Source: Bacteroidales bacterium
Lineage (GTDB): Bacteria > Bacteroidota > Bacteroidia > Bacteroidales > UBA10428
Length of the DNA stretch: 64,000 nt
NCBI GenBank assembly: GCA_016934395.1
Contig: JAFGSZ010000036.1
Coordinates: 1-64,000 of the forward strand
Direction of reading: 5' to 3'
The notes under the pieces are model-generated. The model worked only from the letters and a program-made list of their open reading frames with translations. It did no database searches and was not told where the DNA came from. A program made the position numbers and the translations under genes. This document shows, one piece after another, positions 9,343-19,022 of the stretch. The first letter of the stretch is position 1. Every line of letters begins with the position of its first letter.

Positions 9343-10425
9343 TTATTTTTTATATTGCTTAACAGTATCCATAAAATGGTTGAATAAAAACTCTGTATCT
9401 GTTGGACCGCTTGATGCTTCGGGATGAAACTGTGATGAAAAATAAGGTTTTGATTTATGTTTCACTCCTTCGTTGGTATCATCGTTTAAGTTTATGAATA
9501 ACGGTTCCCATTCAGCAGGCAATGTTTCGTTATCAATAGCATACCCGTGATTTTGAGAAGTAATATAAGCATTATTAGTCCCTACCTGAATAACCGGTTG
9601 GTTATGGCTTCTGTGTCCGTATTTTAATTTATAGGTATCCGCTCCGGCAGCCAGCGCCATCAATTGATTTCCCAGGCATATGCCATAAATAGGTATGTCT
9701 TTTTTATAGGCATCACTTAGATTATTTATTGTAACTGAGCATTGTTTGGGATCACCCGGACCATTTGAAATAAATAATCCGTCATATTTTTCTTTAGATA
9801 TATCCCAATTCCAGGGAACCTGGATTACTGTGGCATCACGTTTAATCAGGTTACGAATTATATTATTTTTTACCCCACAATCAATAAGCAGAATTTTATA
9901 TTTCCCGTTTCCGTATATTTTTTTCTCACTTATACTTACTTGGTCAACAAGATTTACTTTATTCGGATCATAGAGAGGAATATCCTCATCCTTATAAATT
10001 ATTTTACCCAGCATGGTCCCTTTTTCCCTGAGAATTTTTGTTAATGCACGGGTATCAATGCCAAAAATACCCGGAATTTCAAATTCTTTTAGCCACTGAC
10101 CCAGGCTTTTATCCGCATTCCAGTGACTGTAATCCTCAGTATAATCTGAAATAACAAGGCCTGAAATATGAAGGGCATAAGATTCATAAAATTTGTGAAG
10201 ATCGTTCTCTTTATCATTGTTCGGAACACCATAGTTCCCGATGAGGGGATAGGTAAGAACAAGAATTTGTCCTTTATATGAAGGATCGGTAAGACTCTCC
10301 GGGTATCCCGTCATGGCCGTATTAAAAACAACTTCGCCGGAAATCGATTTATTGTATCCAAAGCTTTTCCCTATGAATTCGGTACCGTCTTCAAGTATTA
10401 GTTTTATTGGTGTTAATTGAGACAT
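9343..10425 (-). CDS. carA: Carbamoyl-phosphate synthase small subunit
   Basis: The glutamine-hydrolysing subunit of carbamoyl-phosphate synthetase, which supplies ammonia to CarB for pyrimidine and arginine synthesis in the cytoplasm. It is 360 residues long. The N-terminal domain carries FNTAMTGYPESLTDPSYKGQI. The C-terminal class I glutaminase domain has GICLGNQ with the nucleophile Cys250 and FHPEASSGP with His334 and Glu336. The common His of CLGHQ is Asn here, which I treat as natural family variation. No carB gene is adjacent in this window, so the subunits are not encoded together. A clear terminator follows. Confidence 0.96.
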   Translation of the reverse strand: MSQLTPIKLILEDGTEFIGKSFGYNKSISGEVVFNTAMTGYPESLTDPSYKGQILVLTYPLIGNYGVPNNDKENDLHKFYESYALHISGLVISDYTEDYSHWNADKSLGQWLKEFEIPGIFGIDTRALTKILREKGTMLGKIIYKDEDIPLYDPNKVNLVDQVSISEKKIYGNGKYKILLIDCGVKNNIIRNLIKRDATVIQVPWNWDISKEKYDGLFISNGPGDPKQCSVTINNLSDAYKKDIPIYGICLGNQLMALAAGADTYKLKYGHRSHNQPVIQVGTNNAYITSQNHGYAIDNETLPAEWEPLFINLNDDTNEGVKHKSKPYFSSQFHPEASSGPTDTEFLFNHFMDTVKQYKK

Positions 10426-10447
10426 GCAATATATTTTAAGATTTCGT

Positions 10448-11920
10448 TTATTTCTTTTCCTGTATTAAAACTTTTATTAAATCCACAACTTGTTCCGGAT
10501 TTATTCGTTTTGCAACTATTCCCTTATTTTCATCCAAAACATAAATAGTAGGCGTGGTATTTACATCATAAATAATTTTAAACTTATAATCATATGGATT
10601 CCAGGCATTGATCCAATCATAAAGCTTATGTTTATTCACAAAATCTATCCATTCAATCTTACCCTCTTCACCAAAAAGCGTGCTTATGGCCAGCACCTCA
10701 ACATCTAGTTTTTTTAGTTCGCTATTATATAATTCATGCATTTTAGGTACGGCGGTTTTACAATGCCCGCAATCTGCTTCCCAAAATAGAAGTACAGTAT
10801 ACCGGTTTTTAAGATTATACAGGTTTATAAAATTACCCACATAAGGATTCCTTTTCAAGGCCGTATCGTTTGCAGCGGCAATAAAATGTTCATCCGGAAC
10901 CTGAACAAGTTGAATGTCCGGGGCAATCTGACCAAGTAATAAAGGTTTATTAACTTTGATACGCTCTTTTAAATCTTCGATAAATTTAGGATCGCTCCAC
11001 CAGGCTTTAGCAACGTAATATTTTTCGGCAATATGAATTTGCACGGCGTCCATGCCCATAATCTGGCTTTTACCGAAATGATTAAATAAAGTGATCAGCA
11101 TGTAGCGAAACAAGGAAGAATCACTTTGCGATATATCCATTAATTTATCGACTTCGGGGATAATAGAATCGGGAATTTGGGGAATTACTTTTGTAATGTA
11201 ATTCATTAATTTGTCTTCATATAACGGAGTTCGTAATAGTCTTGGATCAGAAATATCAAAATTGTCAAAATAATGATACCGATAATAATAATACTGCCAG
11301 GTGGAATCAATACCTCCGTTTTCATCATTCGGCGGATCGGGAACAATGATATCTACCGTTGCTTTTAAGAAGGTAGAAACAAATAAATCAGGATTTTCCA
11401 GGTTTACTTTATTAATGTAATTCAGCCTTTTATCGTTAATATCTTTCATCTGCTCCCTCAAAGCTGTCTTTGTTTTTTCATCAGTAGCCGTTTTTAACTG
11501 TTCCTGAATACCCTGAGCCTCTTTACTTAAATTCATCATTAAAAGCTGAAAGTCACTAAATATCTGATTTTCTAATGTGCCTTTAAATTTAATGTTTTGC
11601 ACCTGACCGGAGGTATCCGCAGTAATTTCAAATTCCTGGTCTTCGCCAATAATAAATTGGAAATAACTGGAGGTTGGCAGGTAGATAACGTACAAACCTT
11701 CGGGTAGTTTTTTAAAGTTTTGAAAGGTGCCTTTTCCGCTTTTGTCCAGCCATAAGGTATCATCAGGATACATGGATTTATTTAAATAATGCCCAAGAAT
11801 AATAGTTGTGTCCTGTAATCCTGAGATTTCTACTTTAATCTTATATGCTTTAACGTTTGTAAAACTTCCGAAAAGGATACACAAAATAAACAGAGAAATA
11901 CCTGAAAATAATTTATTCAT
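10448..11920 (-). CDS. TlpA-like thioredoxin-fold protein
   Basis: A 490-residue secreted protein. The signal peptide spans roughly residues 1-25. An N-terminal DUF4369-like strand domain covers about residues 28-120. A long helical DUF5106-like middle follows. A C-terminal thioredoxin-fold domain (about 335-490) carries the redox motif C384-G-H-C387 inside FWEADCGHCKTAVP, and the cis-proline-type TTPTIYVLD. This architecture is common in Bacteroidota periplasmic thiol-disulfide proteins. The partner is unknown. It lies 22 bp upstream of carA on the same strand, so read-through is possible although no functional link is apparent. Confidence 0.85.
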   Translation of the reverse strand: MNKLFSGISLFILCILFGSFTNVKAYKIKVEISGLQDTTIILGHYLNKSMYPDDTLWLDKSGKGTFQNFKKLPEGLYVIYLPTSSYFQFIIGEDQEFEITADTSGQVQNIKFKGTLENQIFSDFQLLMMNLSKEAQGIQEQLKTATDEKTKTALREQMKDINDKRLNYINKVNLENPDLFVSTFLKATVDIIVPDPPNDENGGIDSTWQYYYYRYHYFDNFDISDPRLLRTPLYEDKLMNYITKVIPQIPDSIIPEVDKLMDISQSDSSLFRYMLITLFNHFGKSQIMGMDAVQIHIAEKYYVAKAWWSDPKFIEDLKERIKVNKPLLLGQIAPDIQLVQVPDEHFIAAANDTALKRNPYVGNFINLYNLKNRYTVLLFWEADCGHCKTAVPKMHELYNSELKKLDVEVLAISTLFGEEGKIEWIDFVNKHKLYDWINAWNPYDYKFKIIYDVNTTPTIYVLDENKGIVAKRINPEQVVDLIKVLIQEKK

Positions 11921-12104
11921 ATTTCACAATTTAACCTTAATATCAGCGGCAAAAATAGCTATAAAAATGTGAATAAAAAACCGGTAAAACCAAATGTATA
12001 AATCATATTTGCACCACAATTTATTATAGCTTTATATATTATTAGATAACATTCAATTTTAATAGATATTATTTAACAAAATATTTAATCGAAAATTAAT
12101 CTAA

Positions 12105-13079
12105 ATGTATTCATTATCCGATTGTCAGAAAATTATAGAAAAAAGAATAAATCAGTTATCATTAAACAACTCCCCCCAGGAATTATATGATCCGATAAGA
12201 TATATTTTATCCAATGGAGGGAAACGGATACGTCCTTCGCTGGTTTTACTGGCGTATAATATGTTTTCCGATTCAATCGAAAATGCAATTAATCCTGCAC
12301 TGGGAGTAGAGATTTTCCACAACTTCACATTACTTCATGACGATATTATGGACAATGCAGCCATCCGCCGAAGCCAGCCCACGGTGCATATAAAATGGAA
12401 TCCCAATGTGGCCATTTTATCCGGCGATGCCATGCTCATAAAAGCTTTTGAATACATTGCCAATTGCAACTGCCGTAACCAGATGAAAATTATTTCAATA
12501 TTTAATTCAACTGCACTTAAAGTTTGCGAAGGTCAGCAATTTGATATGAATTTTGAAAAAACAAGTAATGTATCGGTCAAAGATTATCTAAAGATGATTG
12601 AGCTTAAAACTGCCGTTTTAATTGCTGCTTCATTACAAATAGGAGCCCTGGCCGCCGAATCGCCGGAAACTGATGCGCAATTACTTTATGAATTTGGCAA
12701 AAATATCGGTATAGCTTTTCAGCTTCAGGATGATTTGCTCGATGTTTATGCTGATTCTGAATTTTTTGGAAAAACCACCGGGGGAGACATTGTCTCCAAT
12801 AAAAAAACCTATTTACTTATTAAAGCATTAACAATAATTGAAAGGGATGATTATAACACACTTCAGGAATGGATAAGTAAAGAGCAATTTAATATTGACG
12901 AAAAAATAAAAGTAATTACTTCTATTTTTGATTCCTGGCATATAAAAGAGAATACTGAACAAACCATAAATCACTATTTTAAACAGGCATTACAGGCACT
13001 GAACGGCATAAATGTGGATAGTGATAAGAAAGACGAATTAAAAAATCTGGCAAAATCTCTTATGGGAAGAAAGAAATAA
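12105..13079 (+). CDS. Trans-polyprenyl diphosphate synthase, probably short-chain
   Basis: Makes linear isoprenyl diphosphates by head-to-tail condensation of IPP. It has 324 residues and the family landmarks: GGKRIRPSL near residue 38, the first aspartate motif DDIMD at 79-83, and the second motif QLQDDLLDVYAD near 217. An aromatic residue (Phe74) sits five positions before the first aspartate motif, with no two-residue insertion inside it. In archaeal-type enzymes this pattern is associated with C20 product length, so GGPP synthase is plausible, and the carotenoid locus 14 kb away would need it. Longer products for quinone synthesis cannot be excluded. The gene stands alone and converges on the next one. 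Confidence 0.88.
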   Translation: MYSLSDCQKIIEKRINQLSLNNSPQELYDPIRYILSNGGKRIRPSLVLLAYNMFSDSIENAINPALGVEIFHNFTLLHDDIMDNAAIRRSQPTVHIKWNPNVAILSGDAMLIKAFEYIANCNCRNQMKIISIFNSTALKVCEGQQFDMNFEKTSNVSVKDYLKMIELKTAVLIAASLQIGALAAESPETDAQLLYEFGKNIGIAFQLQDDLLDVYADSEFFGKTTGGDIVSNKKTYLLIKALTIIERDDYNTLQEWISKEQFNIDEKIKVITSIFDSWHIKENTEQTINHYFKQALQALNGINVDSDKKDELKNLAKSLMGRKK

Positions 13080-13098
13080 TACCTTTCTCCCCTTAATG

Positions 13099-16000
13099 TT
13101 ATTCCCCTGTAAAAGCGGAATATTTACTATAATACTCTTTAAACAACATATCGGCCCTTTCACTGATTTCGTCCTGATTATAGTTTAATGCCGTAAAATA
13201 AATATTTCTTAAAACCTGCAGGTTATACCCAATATCATTTGAAATACTTCTCACAATCTTGTTATCCAGAGACAAGTAATATTCAAGATACCCATTACAA
13301 ATACCTATATATTTATCCAGAATCTGGTTGCTTTTTTCAAATTCGTTTAACCTGTAATATGCATCGGCGATGCCAATCATATAATGATCATATGGAACCT
13401 GTTCATGAGGCGTTAATTCAACAATTCTATCGAGCACACTGAGTGCTTTTTCATTTTTATCTTCTTTAATTAACTCGTCTGCCAGTCTGGTAAACCGGTT
13501 TCTCATTCTGATAATTGAAATGGTCCGGATATGAAAATGATCAAGATATACGTCCGGACTGTTCATATTACCCCATTTAAATTTATTCATCAGGTTTTCA
13601 TACATAATATCCGTGTCAATACGGCCTGCATCAATCGCACTTTCCGGGGTGGTTTTTATAGGTACCAACCGATACGCCAACCCTTCGAGCTGCAAATAGT
13701 CCTCTAGTCCTAAAGTTCCCTCGTGACCAATTGAAACATAATAAACAGGACGTTTCCAATTATTATGGGCAAGAATATCGAGAATAATCAATTCTGATTT
13801 ACCCAGGCTATTTCTTGTGAATTTCCAGTCTATGGATGAAAGAATTTTATCGGCATCCTTTTCTTTCACGGTTCCATTTTTTATAACTTCGGCAGAATCT
13901 ACCGGTATTTTGAAATAACGGGTAGGAATATATTCAAATTTTTGTCCTGATCGTGAGGTTATTTTAGTCTGTGGGTTATCGCTGGCAACAAACTCCATAA
14001 TTTGAGCGATATCTGCCGGTTTATCTGTTTTTTCATATACAGTAATATAATCTCTCGTCCCCATAATATATTTATCAGGGGTTAAAGATAATGGCAATGG
14101 TTCAGACTCATAGGCTTTTCTCCGCATCTGATCAATATACCAGTCCATATTCAGTAACATGGTATTTACTACCCTTACGTCGGTTCTTATGCCTTCAACT
14201 TCCTGTGCATACCACAACGGGAAAGTATCATTATCACCATTTGTAAAAAGCATGGCGTTAGGGGCGCAGGAATTCAAATAATCGTAAGCAATATCCCTTG
14301 CGGTATAACGATCCGACCGGTCGTGATCATCCCAGTTTTCAGAGGCCATAATACCGGGGACAAGAACGGCACATAACAATATAATCAATATCGTAGAAAC
14401 AAGGCCTTTATATTTTTTTCCCAACGAATCAATTATTCCAAGAACACCCAATCCAATCCAAATTGTAAAAGCGTAAAAAGAACCGGCATATGCATAATCC
14501 CGCTCACGTGGCTGTAATGGCGTTTGATTTAAATATACAACAATAGCAAGGCCTGTTAAAATAAATAAGAAAGCTACTACCCAGAAGTTTTTAATATCCT
14601 TTTTCCACTGAGATGTTAATCCGAGCAGGCCCAACAATAAGGGTAAGAAAAAATAGGTATTCCTAGCTTTATGGTGTTTAATTTCAGGAGGCAGGTTTGA
14701 CTGATCTCCCAACCGAAAACTATCGATAAAATTAATCCCGCTAATCCAGTTCCCATTAAGCACATCACCATTGCCCTGAATATCATTTTGCCTTCCCACA
14801 AAATTCCACATAAAATATCTCAAGTACATATGTCCTATCTGGTACCCAAAAAAGAATTTTAAATTCTGTCTGAAGGTTGGACTTTTCCGTGGATTTGTAC
14901 GATCGTACACAATATTCCCGTTTCTGTCTCGTGCAATTTCACCATTGGAATTCCTTTGAGGTTCATATAAATCCTGCTCCTTCAATTTTCCCCAGGTAAT
15001 ATACTCTTCAACATGTTCGTTGCTGGAACTCCACATTCTTGGGAAAAATGTTGTGAAATTTTTATCATAAACATAGGTAAGCTTTCGATTGGTCACTTTA
15101 TATTTACCATCAATCTGTGTATAGGTTTCTTTTCCTTCTTTTGTATTTATTGGCCGCGCATTAAAATATTGTCCCTTAAATAAGGGGCGGTCACCATACT
15201 GTTCACGGTTAAGATAAGATAACAATGCAAAAACGGTTTCAGGATTATTCTCATCCATTGGCGGATTGGCCAGGGAGCGTATTACAATCATAGAGAAAGA
15301 AGAATATCCCAGTATAATTACTGCAATACCTGTTAATATAGTATTTAATACAACCTGGTTTTTAGTTATAGTTGATTTTATTCCATATATAAGTGCGGCA
15401 ATTAACAATGCTGCATAAAAAAGAACCCCGGTATTAAAAGGTAAATTGAAATTATTCACAAAAACTAATTCGAACCTTGCTGCTAACCAAATAACTCCTG
15501 GTATTATAACATACATTATTGATCCAAGTAACACAACGGATACCACCAATGCCAGGATAACTCCATTTCTCGTAACCTTATACCTTTTAAAATAATAGAC
15601 AAGTACAATTGCCGGAATTGCCAACAGGTTAAGCAAATGAACACCTATGGATAATCCCATCAGGTAAGCGATTAATATAAGCCATCGGTTGGCATATTTT
15701 TGATCAGCTTCATTTTCCCATTTCAGAATAGCCCAAAATACAGCAGCTGTAAAAAATGATGAACTGGCATATACTTCACCTTCAACTGCAGAAAACCAAA
15801 AGGTATCTGAAAATGTATAGGCAAGTGATCCAATAAGTCCGCTGCCGATTATAGCCACCATATTATTAACAGATAAGTTATTGTTATCGGAGACCATTTT
15901 TTTGGCCAAATGGGTAATCGTCCAGAAAAGAAACATTATGGTAAAGGCGCTGGCCAATGCAGACATAGCATTAACCATCATAGCTACCTTAGTGACATCG

Positions 16001-16206
16001 CTTGCAAACAGCGAAAAAAATCTGGCCATGATCATAAACAGAGGAGCTCCGGGAGGATGCCCCACCTGCATTTTATAAGCACTGGCTATAAACTCACCGC
16101 AATCCCATAAACTTGTAGTGGGTTCGATGGTAAGTAAATACGTTATGGCTGCAATTAGAAATACAACCCATCCGAAAATATTGTTGTAGAAGGTATATTT
16201 TTTCAT
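13099..16206 (-). CDS. DUF2723 (GT117-type) membrane protein with C-terminal repeats
   Basis: A 1035-residue integral membrane protein. The first 300 or so residues hold many hydrophobic helices and the DUF2723 signature, including TTSLWDCGEFIASAYKMQVG at residues 30-49 and the following GHPPGAP. The region around residues 520-620 adds further helices. The C-terminal 400 residues are soluble; the last part (about 900-960) looks like TPR helices (EKALSVLDRIVELTP and following). The family is classed with glycosyltransferases (GT117) and resembles protein O-mannosyltransferases in layout, so a role in surface protein or lipid glycosylation at the inner membrane is likely but unproven. It is monocistronic by spacing. 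Confidence 0.85.
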   Translation of the reverse strand: MKKYTFYNNIFGWVVFLIAAITYLLTIEPTTSLWDCGEFIASAYKMQVGHPPGAPLFMIMARFFSLFASDVTKVAMMVNAMSALASAFTIMFLFWTITHLAKKMVSDNNNLSVNNMVAIIGSGLIGSLAYTFSDTFWFSAVEGEVYASSSFFTAAVFWAILKWENEADQKYANRWLILIAYLMGLSIGVHLLNLLAIPAIVLVYYFKRYKVTRNGVILALVVSVVLLGSIMYVIIPGVIWLAARFELVFVNNFNLPFNTGVLFYAALLIAALIYGIKSTITKNQVVLNTILTGIAVIILGYSSFSMIVIRSLANPPMDENNPETVFALLSYLNREQYGDRPLFKGQYFNARPINTKEGKETYTQIDGKYKVTNRKLTYVYDKNFTTFFPRMWSSSNEHVEEYITWGKLKEQDLYEPQRNSNGEIARDRNGNIVYDRTNPRKSPTFRQNLKFFFGYQIGHMYLRYFMWNFVGRQNDIQGNGDVLNGNWISGINFIDSFRLGDQSNLPPEIKHHKARNTYFFLPLLLGLLGLTSQWKKDIKNFWVVAFLFILTGLAIVVYLNQTPLQPRERDYAYAGSFYAFTIWIGLGVLGIIDSLGKKYKGLVSTILIILLCAVLVPGIMASENWDDHDRSDRYTARDIAYDYLNSCAPNAMLFTNGDNDTFPLWYAQEVEGIRTDVRVVNTMLLNMDWYIDQMRRKAYESEPLPLSLTPDKYIMGTRDYITVYEKTDKPADIAQIMEFVASDNPQTKITSRSGQKFEYIPTRYFKIPVDSAEVIKNGTVKEKDADKILSSIDWKFTRNSLGKSELIILDILAHNNWKRPVYYVSIGHEGTLGLEDYLQLEGLAYRLVPIKTTPESAIDAGRIDTDIMYENLMNKFKWGNMNSPDVYLDHFHIRTISIIRMRNRFTRLADELIKEDKNEKALSVLDRIVELTPHEQVPYDHYMIGIADAYYRLNEFEKSNQILDKYIGICNGYLEYYLSLDNKIVRSISNDIGYNLQVLRNIYFTALNYNQDEISERADMLFKEYYSKYSAFTGE

Positions 16207-16344
16207 TCGCTTAAATATAAAAATAATAGGATGTAATATATAATTTATGGAAAGCGAAAATAATGTTTTTTATTTTCTTACCCTAAAATTTATTATGAAT
16301 CATTCGAATATATAATTTGAGTAAATCCCTACTCTAAAAATAAA

Positions 16345-16368
16345 AAAGGGATCAAATGTGATCCCTTT
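16345..16368 (-). terminator. Rho-independent terminator
   Basis: AAAGGGATCA, loop AATG, TGATCCCTTT. On the minus strand the 10-bp stem is followed by a long T-rich tail. It ends the outer-membrane protein gene at 16395. Confidence 0.9.
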
Positions 16369-16394
16369 CTGAGTAATGAAAATTTGTGAAATGA

Positions 16395-16979
16395 TTAAAA
16401 CCATCCGAATTTAAAAGACATAAAAGCACCGGGGCTCATAAAATCTTCGTTGGAATAATCCGGTAAATCAACAAAACCAACAAACCTGTAATTTACTCCG
16501 ATTCCTAATTTAAAAAATCGTGCAAAATTCATTTCCATTTCAAAGGTAGGCAGTACCACAAAAATGGCATCTTTATCGTAGACCAACTCTGTTATTGAAT
16601 TTGTTTTTGAAATAGCTCCCCAACCAATTAATGTATGAAATACAGGGTGAATAGCCTTGTTGGCCATAAAATTATACCCCAGCCAGAAACCGCCGTGTCC
16701 GAAGTCCAGATCATCATCTTCATTTGAATTTTTAAAATTTATTTTATTCGTTTTCCCAAGACCATACCCTCCAAAAAAGAAATCTCCAATTAAAACTGCT
16801 CCACCGCCACCCATATGATGCGTAAACTGATTATCTATTGAACTAAAATTCATAAAGGGGCCACCCATCCCACTTAATTTCACCGGCCCACCTTTAAAAA
16901 TTGTCCGGTATTCGTCGTCCTGGGCATAGAGGTGAGAAAACAGAATTATTAGTAAAGAAATCAAGAATATCTTTTTCAT
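16395..16979 (-). CDS. Small predicted outer-membrane barrel protein
   Basis: A 194-residue protein of unknown function. I start it at the ATG at 16979, which opens a clean signal peptide MKKIFLISLLIILFSHLYAQ; the upstream TTG extension to 17006 adds only polar residues before it. The mature part is glycine- and aromatic-rich with alternating strands and ends in Phe-Lys-Phe-Gly-Trp-Phe, as expected for a C-terminal barrel strand. Phrases such as GGGGAVLIGDFFFGGYGLG and FGHGGFWLGYNF occur. It is flanked by its own terminator, so it is probably a single-gene unit. Confidence 0.7.
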   Translation of the reverse strand: MKKIFLISLLIILFSHLYAQDDEYRTIFKGGPVKLSGMGGPFMNFSSIDNQFTHHMGGGGAVLIGDFFFGGYGLGKTNKINFKNSNEDDDLDFGHGGFWLGYNFMANKAIHPVFHTLIGWGAISKTNSITELVYDKDAIFVVLPTFEMEMNFARFFKLGIGVNYRFVGFVDLPDYSNEDFMSPGAFMSFKFGWF

Positions 16980-17144
16980 TTTACCTGTTTTAAAATTTTT
17001 ATTCAAATTTATCTATTTTCACTAAAAGACAAATTATGAAAATATAGGTTGCATAATACCCAAACTGTTTTGATTATTTTAACATTTGAAGCTGATTATT
17101 TAGATAATTAAGTTAGAGCAACATAAAATACAGAATAAAAAAAA

Positions 17145-17165
17145 GGTATCCTAATAAAAGATACC
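17145..17165 (-). terminator. Rho-independent terminator after queA
   Basis: GGTATC and GATACC form a 6-bp stem around a 9-base loop. On the minus strand it is followed by eight T's. It lies 30 bp beyond the queA stop codon. Confidence 0.85.
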
Positions 17166-17194
17166 CAAATGTTTTAATCGGATACAATTCAATA

Positions 17195-18244
17195 TTAAAT
17201 AATTAACATCGCATCACCGTAAGTTCCAAAACGGTATTTTTCCTGAATGGCAGTTTTATAGGCTTTAAATAAAAATTCGTATCCGGCAAATGCAGACACC
17301 ATCATTAGTAATGTTGATAAAGGAAGGTGAAAATTAGAGATCATCCGTGTTGGAACACTAAACTCATAAGGAGGAAAAATAAATTTATTTGTCCACCCGT
17401 CAAATGGTTTCAGATAACCCTGCGTAGATACAGAGCTTTCAAGCGTACGCAAAACAGTTGTTCCAACCGCGCAAATTTCTTTCCGATTTTCTTTTGCAAG
17501 ATTAACAATTTCTGTTGCTTTATCTTTAATTATTATTCTTTCAGAATCCATTTTATGTTTTGTAAGATCTTCCACATCTACTGTTCTGAAATTACCAAGT
17601 CCCACATGAAGCGTGATTTCTGCAATTTTAATTCCTTTAATCTCAAGTCGCTTAAGCAATTCACGACTAAAATGCAGGCCTGCAGTGGGAGCAGCCACGG
17701 CGCCTTCATGTTTTGCAAAAATTGTTTGATATCGTTCTCTGTCCTCGGGTTGAACTTCTCTTTTAATAAATTTAGGTAAAGGCGTTTCGCCAAGTTTATA
17801 AAGTGTTTTTTTGAATTCATCATAATCCCCGTCAAAAAGAAAACGCAGGGTTCGTCCACGTGAAGTTGTATTATCAATAACTTCAGCCACTAAAACATCA
17901 TCTTCCCCAAAATACAATTTATTCCCTATTCTGATTTTACGGGCAGGATCAACCAATACATCCCATAACCTCTGTTCCCGGTTAAGTTCTCTTAATAGAA
18001 ATACTTCTATTTCCGCTCCCGTTTTCTCTTTATTCCCGTATAACCTGGCCGGAAAAACCTTGGTATTATTCAGAACCATCACATCATCTTCATTAAAATA
18101 ATCAATAATTTCTTTGAAAACTTTGTGTTCAATAGTCTGGGTTTTTCTGTTCAAAATCAATAATCGGGATTCATCCCTGTTTTTTGAGGGATACTTTGCA
18201 ATTAATTCACTCGGTAAGTCATATTTATATTGCGATAATTTCAT
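17195..18244 (-). CDS. queA: S-adenosylmethionine:tRNA ribosyltransferase-isomerase
   Basis: Transfers and isomerises the ribose of S-adenosylmethionine onto 7-aminomethyl-7-deazaguanine in tRNA, making epoxyqueuosine at the wobble position. It has 349 residues, the normal length. Recognisable segments are the N-terminal [12 protein letters not shown], then [12 protein letters not shown], the central [26 protein letters not shown], and the C-terminal [19 protein letters not shown]. It is last in the block ftsX-DUF3098-uppP-truB-queA, a gene order widespread in Bacteroidota, and is closed by a strong terminator. Confidence 0.96.
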   Translation of the reverse strand: MKLSQYKYDLPSELIAKYPSKNRDESRLLILNRKTQTIEHKVFKEIIDYFNEDDVMVLNNTKVFPARLYGNKEKTGAEIEVFLLRELNREQRLWDVLVDPARKIRIGNKLYFGEDDVLVAEVIDNTTSRGRTLRFLFDGDYDEFKKTLYKLGETPLPKFIKREVQPEDRERYQTIFAKHEGAVAAPTAGLHFSRELLKRLEIKGIKIAEITLHVGLGNFRTVDVEDLTKHKMDSERIIIKDKATEIVNLAKENRKEICAVGTTVLRTLESSVSTQGYLKPFDGWTNKFIFPPYEFSVPTRMISNFHLPLSTLLMMVSAFAGYEFLFKAYKTAIQEKYRFGTYGDAMLII

Positions 18245-18313
18245 ATTATTTCACTATTATCAAAGATGTAAAAAAATAATTCCACGTTTATACGAAATAA
18301 CCCATATATGGTT

Positions 18314-19021
18314 TCACATATTGTTTAAATTCTCCCTAAAATTTTCAATGCTAATTGAATTCTCAATTTTATAGGGCCCAATCGCCGATCGTTCTAATGC
18401 TGCCAGATAAGCCCCGGAGTTTAATTTTTCTCCAATATCTCTGGCCAAAGCTCTGATATAAGTACCTTTACCACATTCTACTTTAATTTTTAATATTGGC
18501 AAATTAAATTCAATTATTTCAATATTGAAAATTTGAATACTATTTGGTTCCAGGGTAATGTCTTCTCCTCTCCTGGCATATTTGTATGCTCTCACTCCAT
18601 TAATATTTTTCGCTGAAAATACCGGAGGGATCTGTTTTAATTCTCCAATAAAATCATTGGCAACATGTGTAACAAGATCTAAAGTAATATGTTCAACCGG
18701 AAAGCTTGCATTTACTTCTGATTCCAAATCAAATGATGGTGTGGTTTCTCCAAGTTTTAGTGTAGCTATATATTCCTTTTTAAGATCCTGTATTTCCGTG
18801 ATTTTCTTTGTTGCTTTCCCGGTGCAAATAACCATTACTCCGGTAGCCAGAGGATCCAATGTGCCAGCATGACCAACTTTAATTTTTTTAAAACTATATT
18901 TTTGACGTATTGCAGCATGTACATTTTTTACCAGGTCAAATGATGTCCATTTAAAAGGTTTATTAAATGATAAAATTTTGCCATCCAGAAAGTCCTGACC
19001 TTCAACAATTATTTGCTGCAT
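18314..19021 (-). CDS. truB: tRNA pseudouridine-55 synthase
   Basis: Converts U55 to pseudouridine in the T-arm of tRNA. It is 235 residues. The catalytic motif is VGHAGTLDPLATGV with nucleophile Asp56. Other landmarks are FNKPFKWTSFDLVK at the start and CGKGTYIRALARDIG near residue 183. I chose the ATG at 19021 (MQQIIVEGQ) over an upstream in-frame ATG at 19045 because it begins beside the uppP stop codon, whereas the longer form would overlap uppP by 23 bp. The C-terminus is short and lacks a PUA domain, as in other Bacteroidota. Confidence 0.95.
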   Translation of the reverse strand: MQQIIVEGQDFLDGKILSFNKPFKWTSFDLVKNVHAAIRQKYSFKKIKVGHAGTLDPLATGVMVICTGKATKKITEIQDLKKEYIATLKLGETTPSFDLESEVNASFPVEHITLDLVTHVANDFIGELKQIPPVFSAKNINGVRAYKYARRGEDITLEPNSIQIFNIEIIEFNLPILKIKVECGKGTYIRALARDIGEKLNSGAYLAALERSAIGPYKIENSISIENFRENLNNM

Positions 19022-19022
19022 A

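Noticed and set aside
17327-17779. Plus-strand frame of 150 codons inside queA
   Set aside because: It lies wholly within the convincing queA gene; its composition (many Phe, Cys, Asn, Ile) is that of an antisense shadow.
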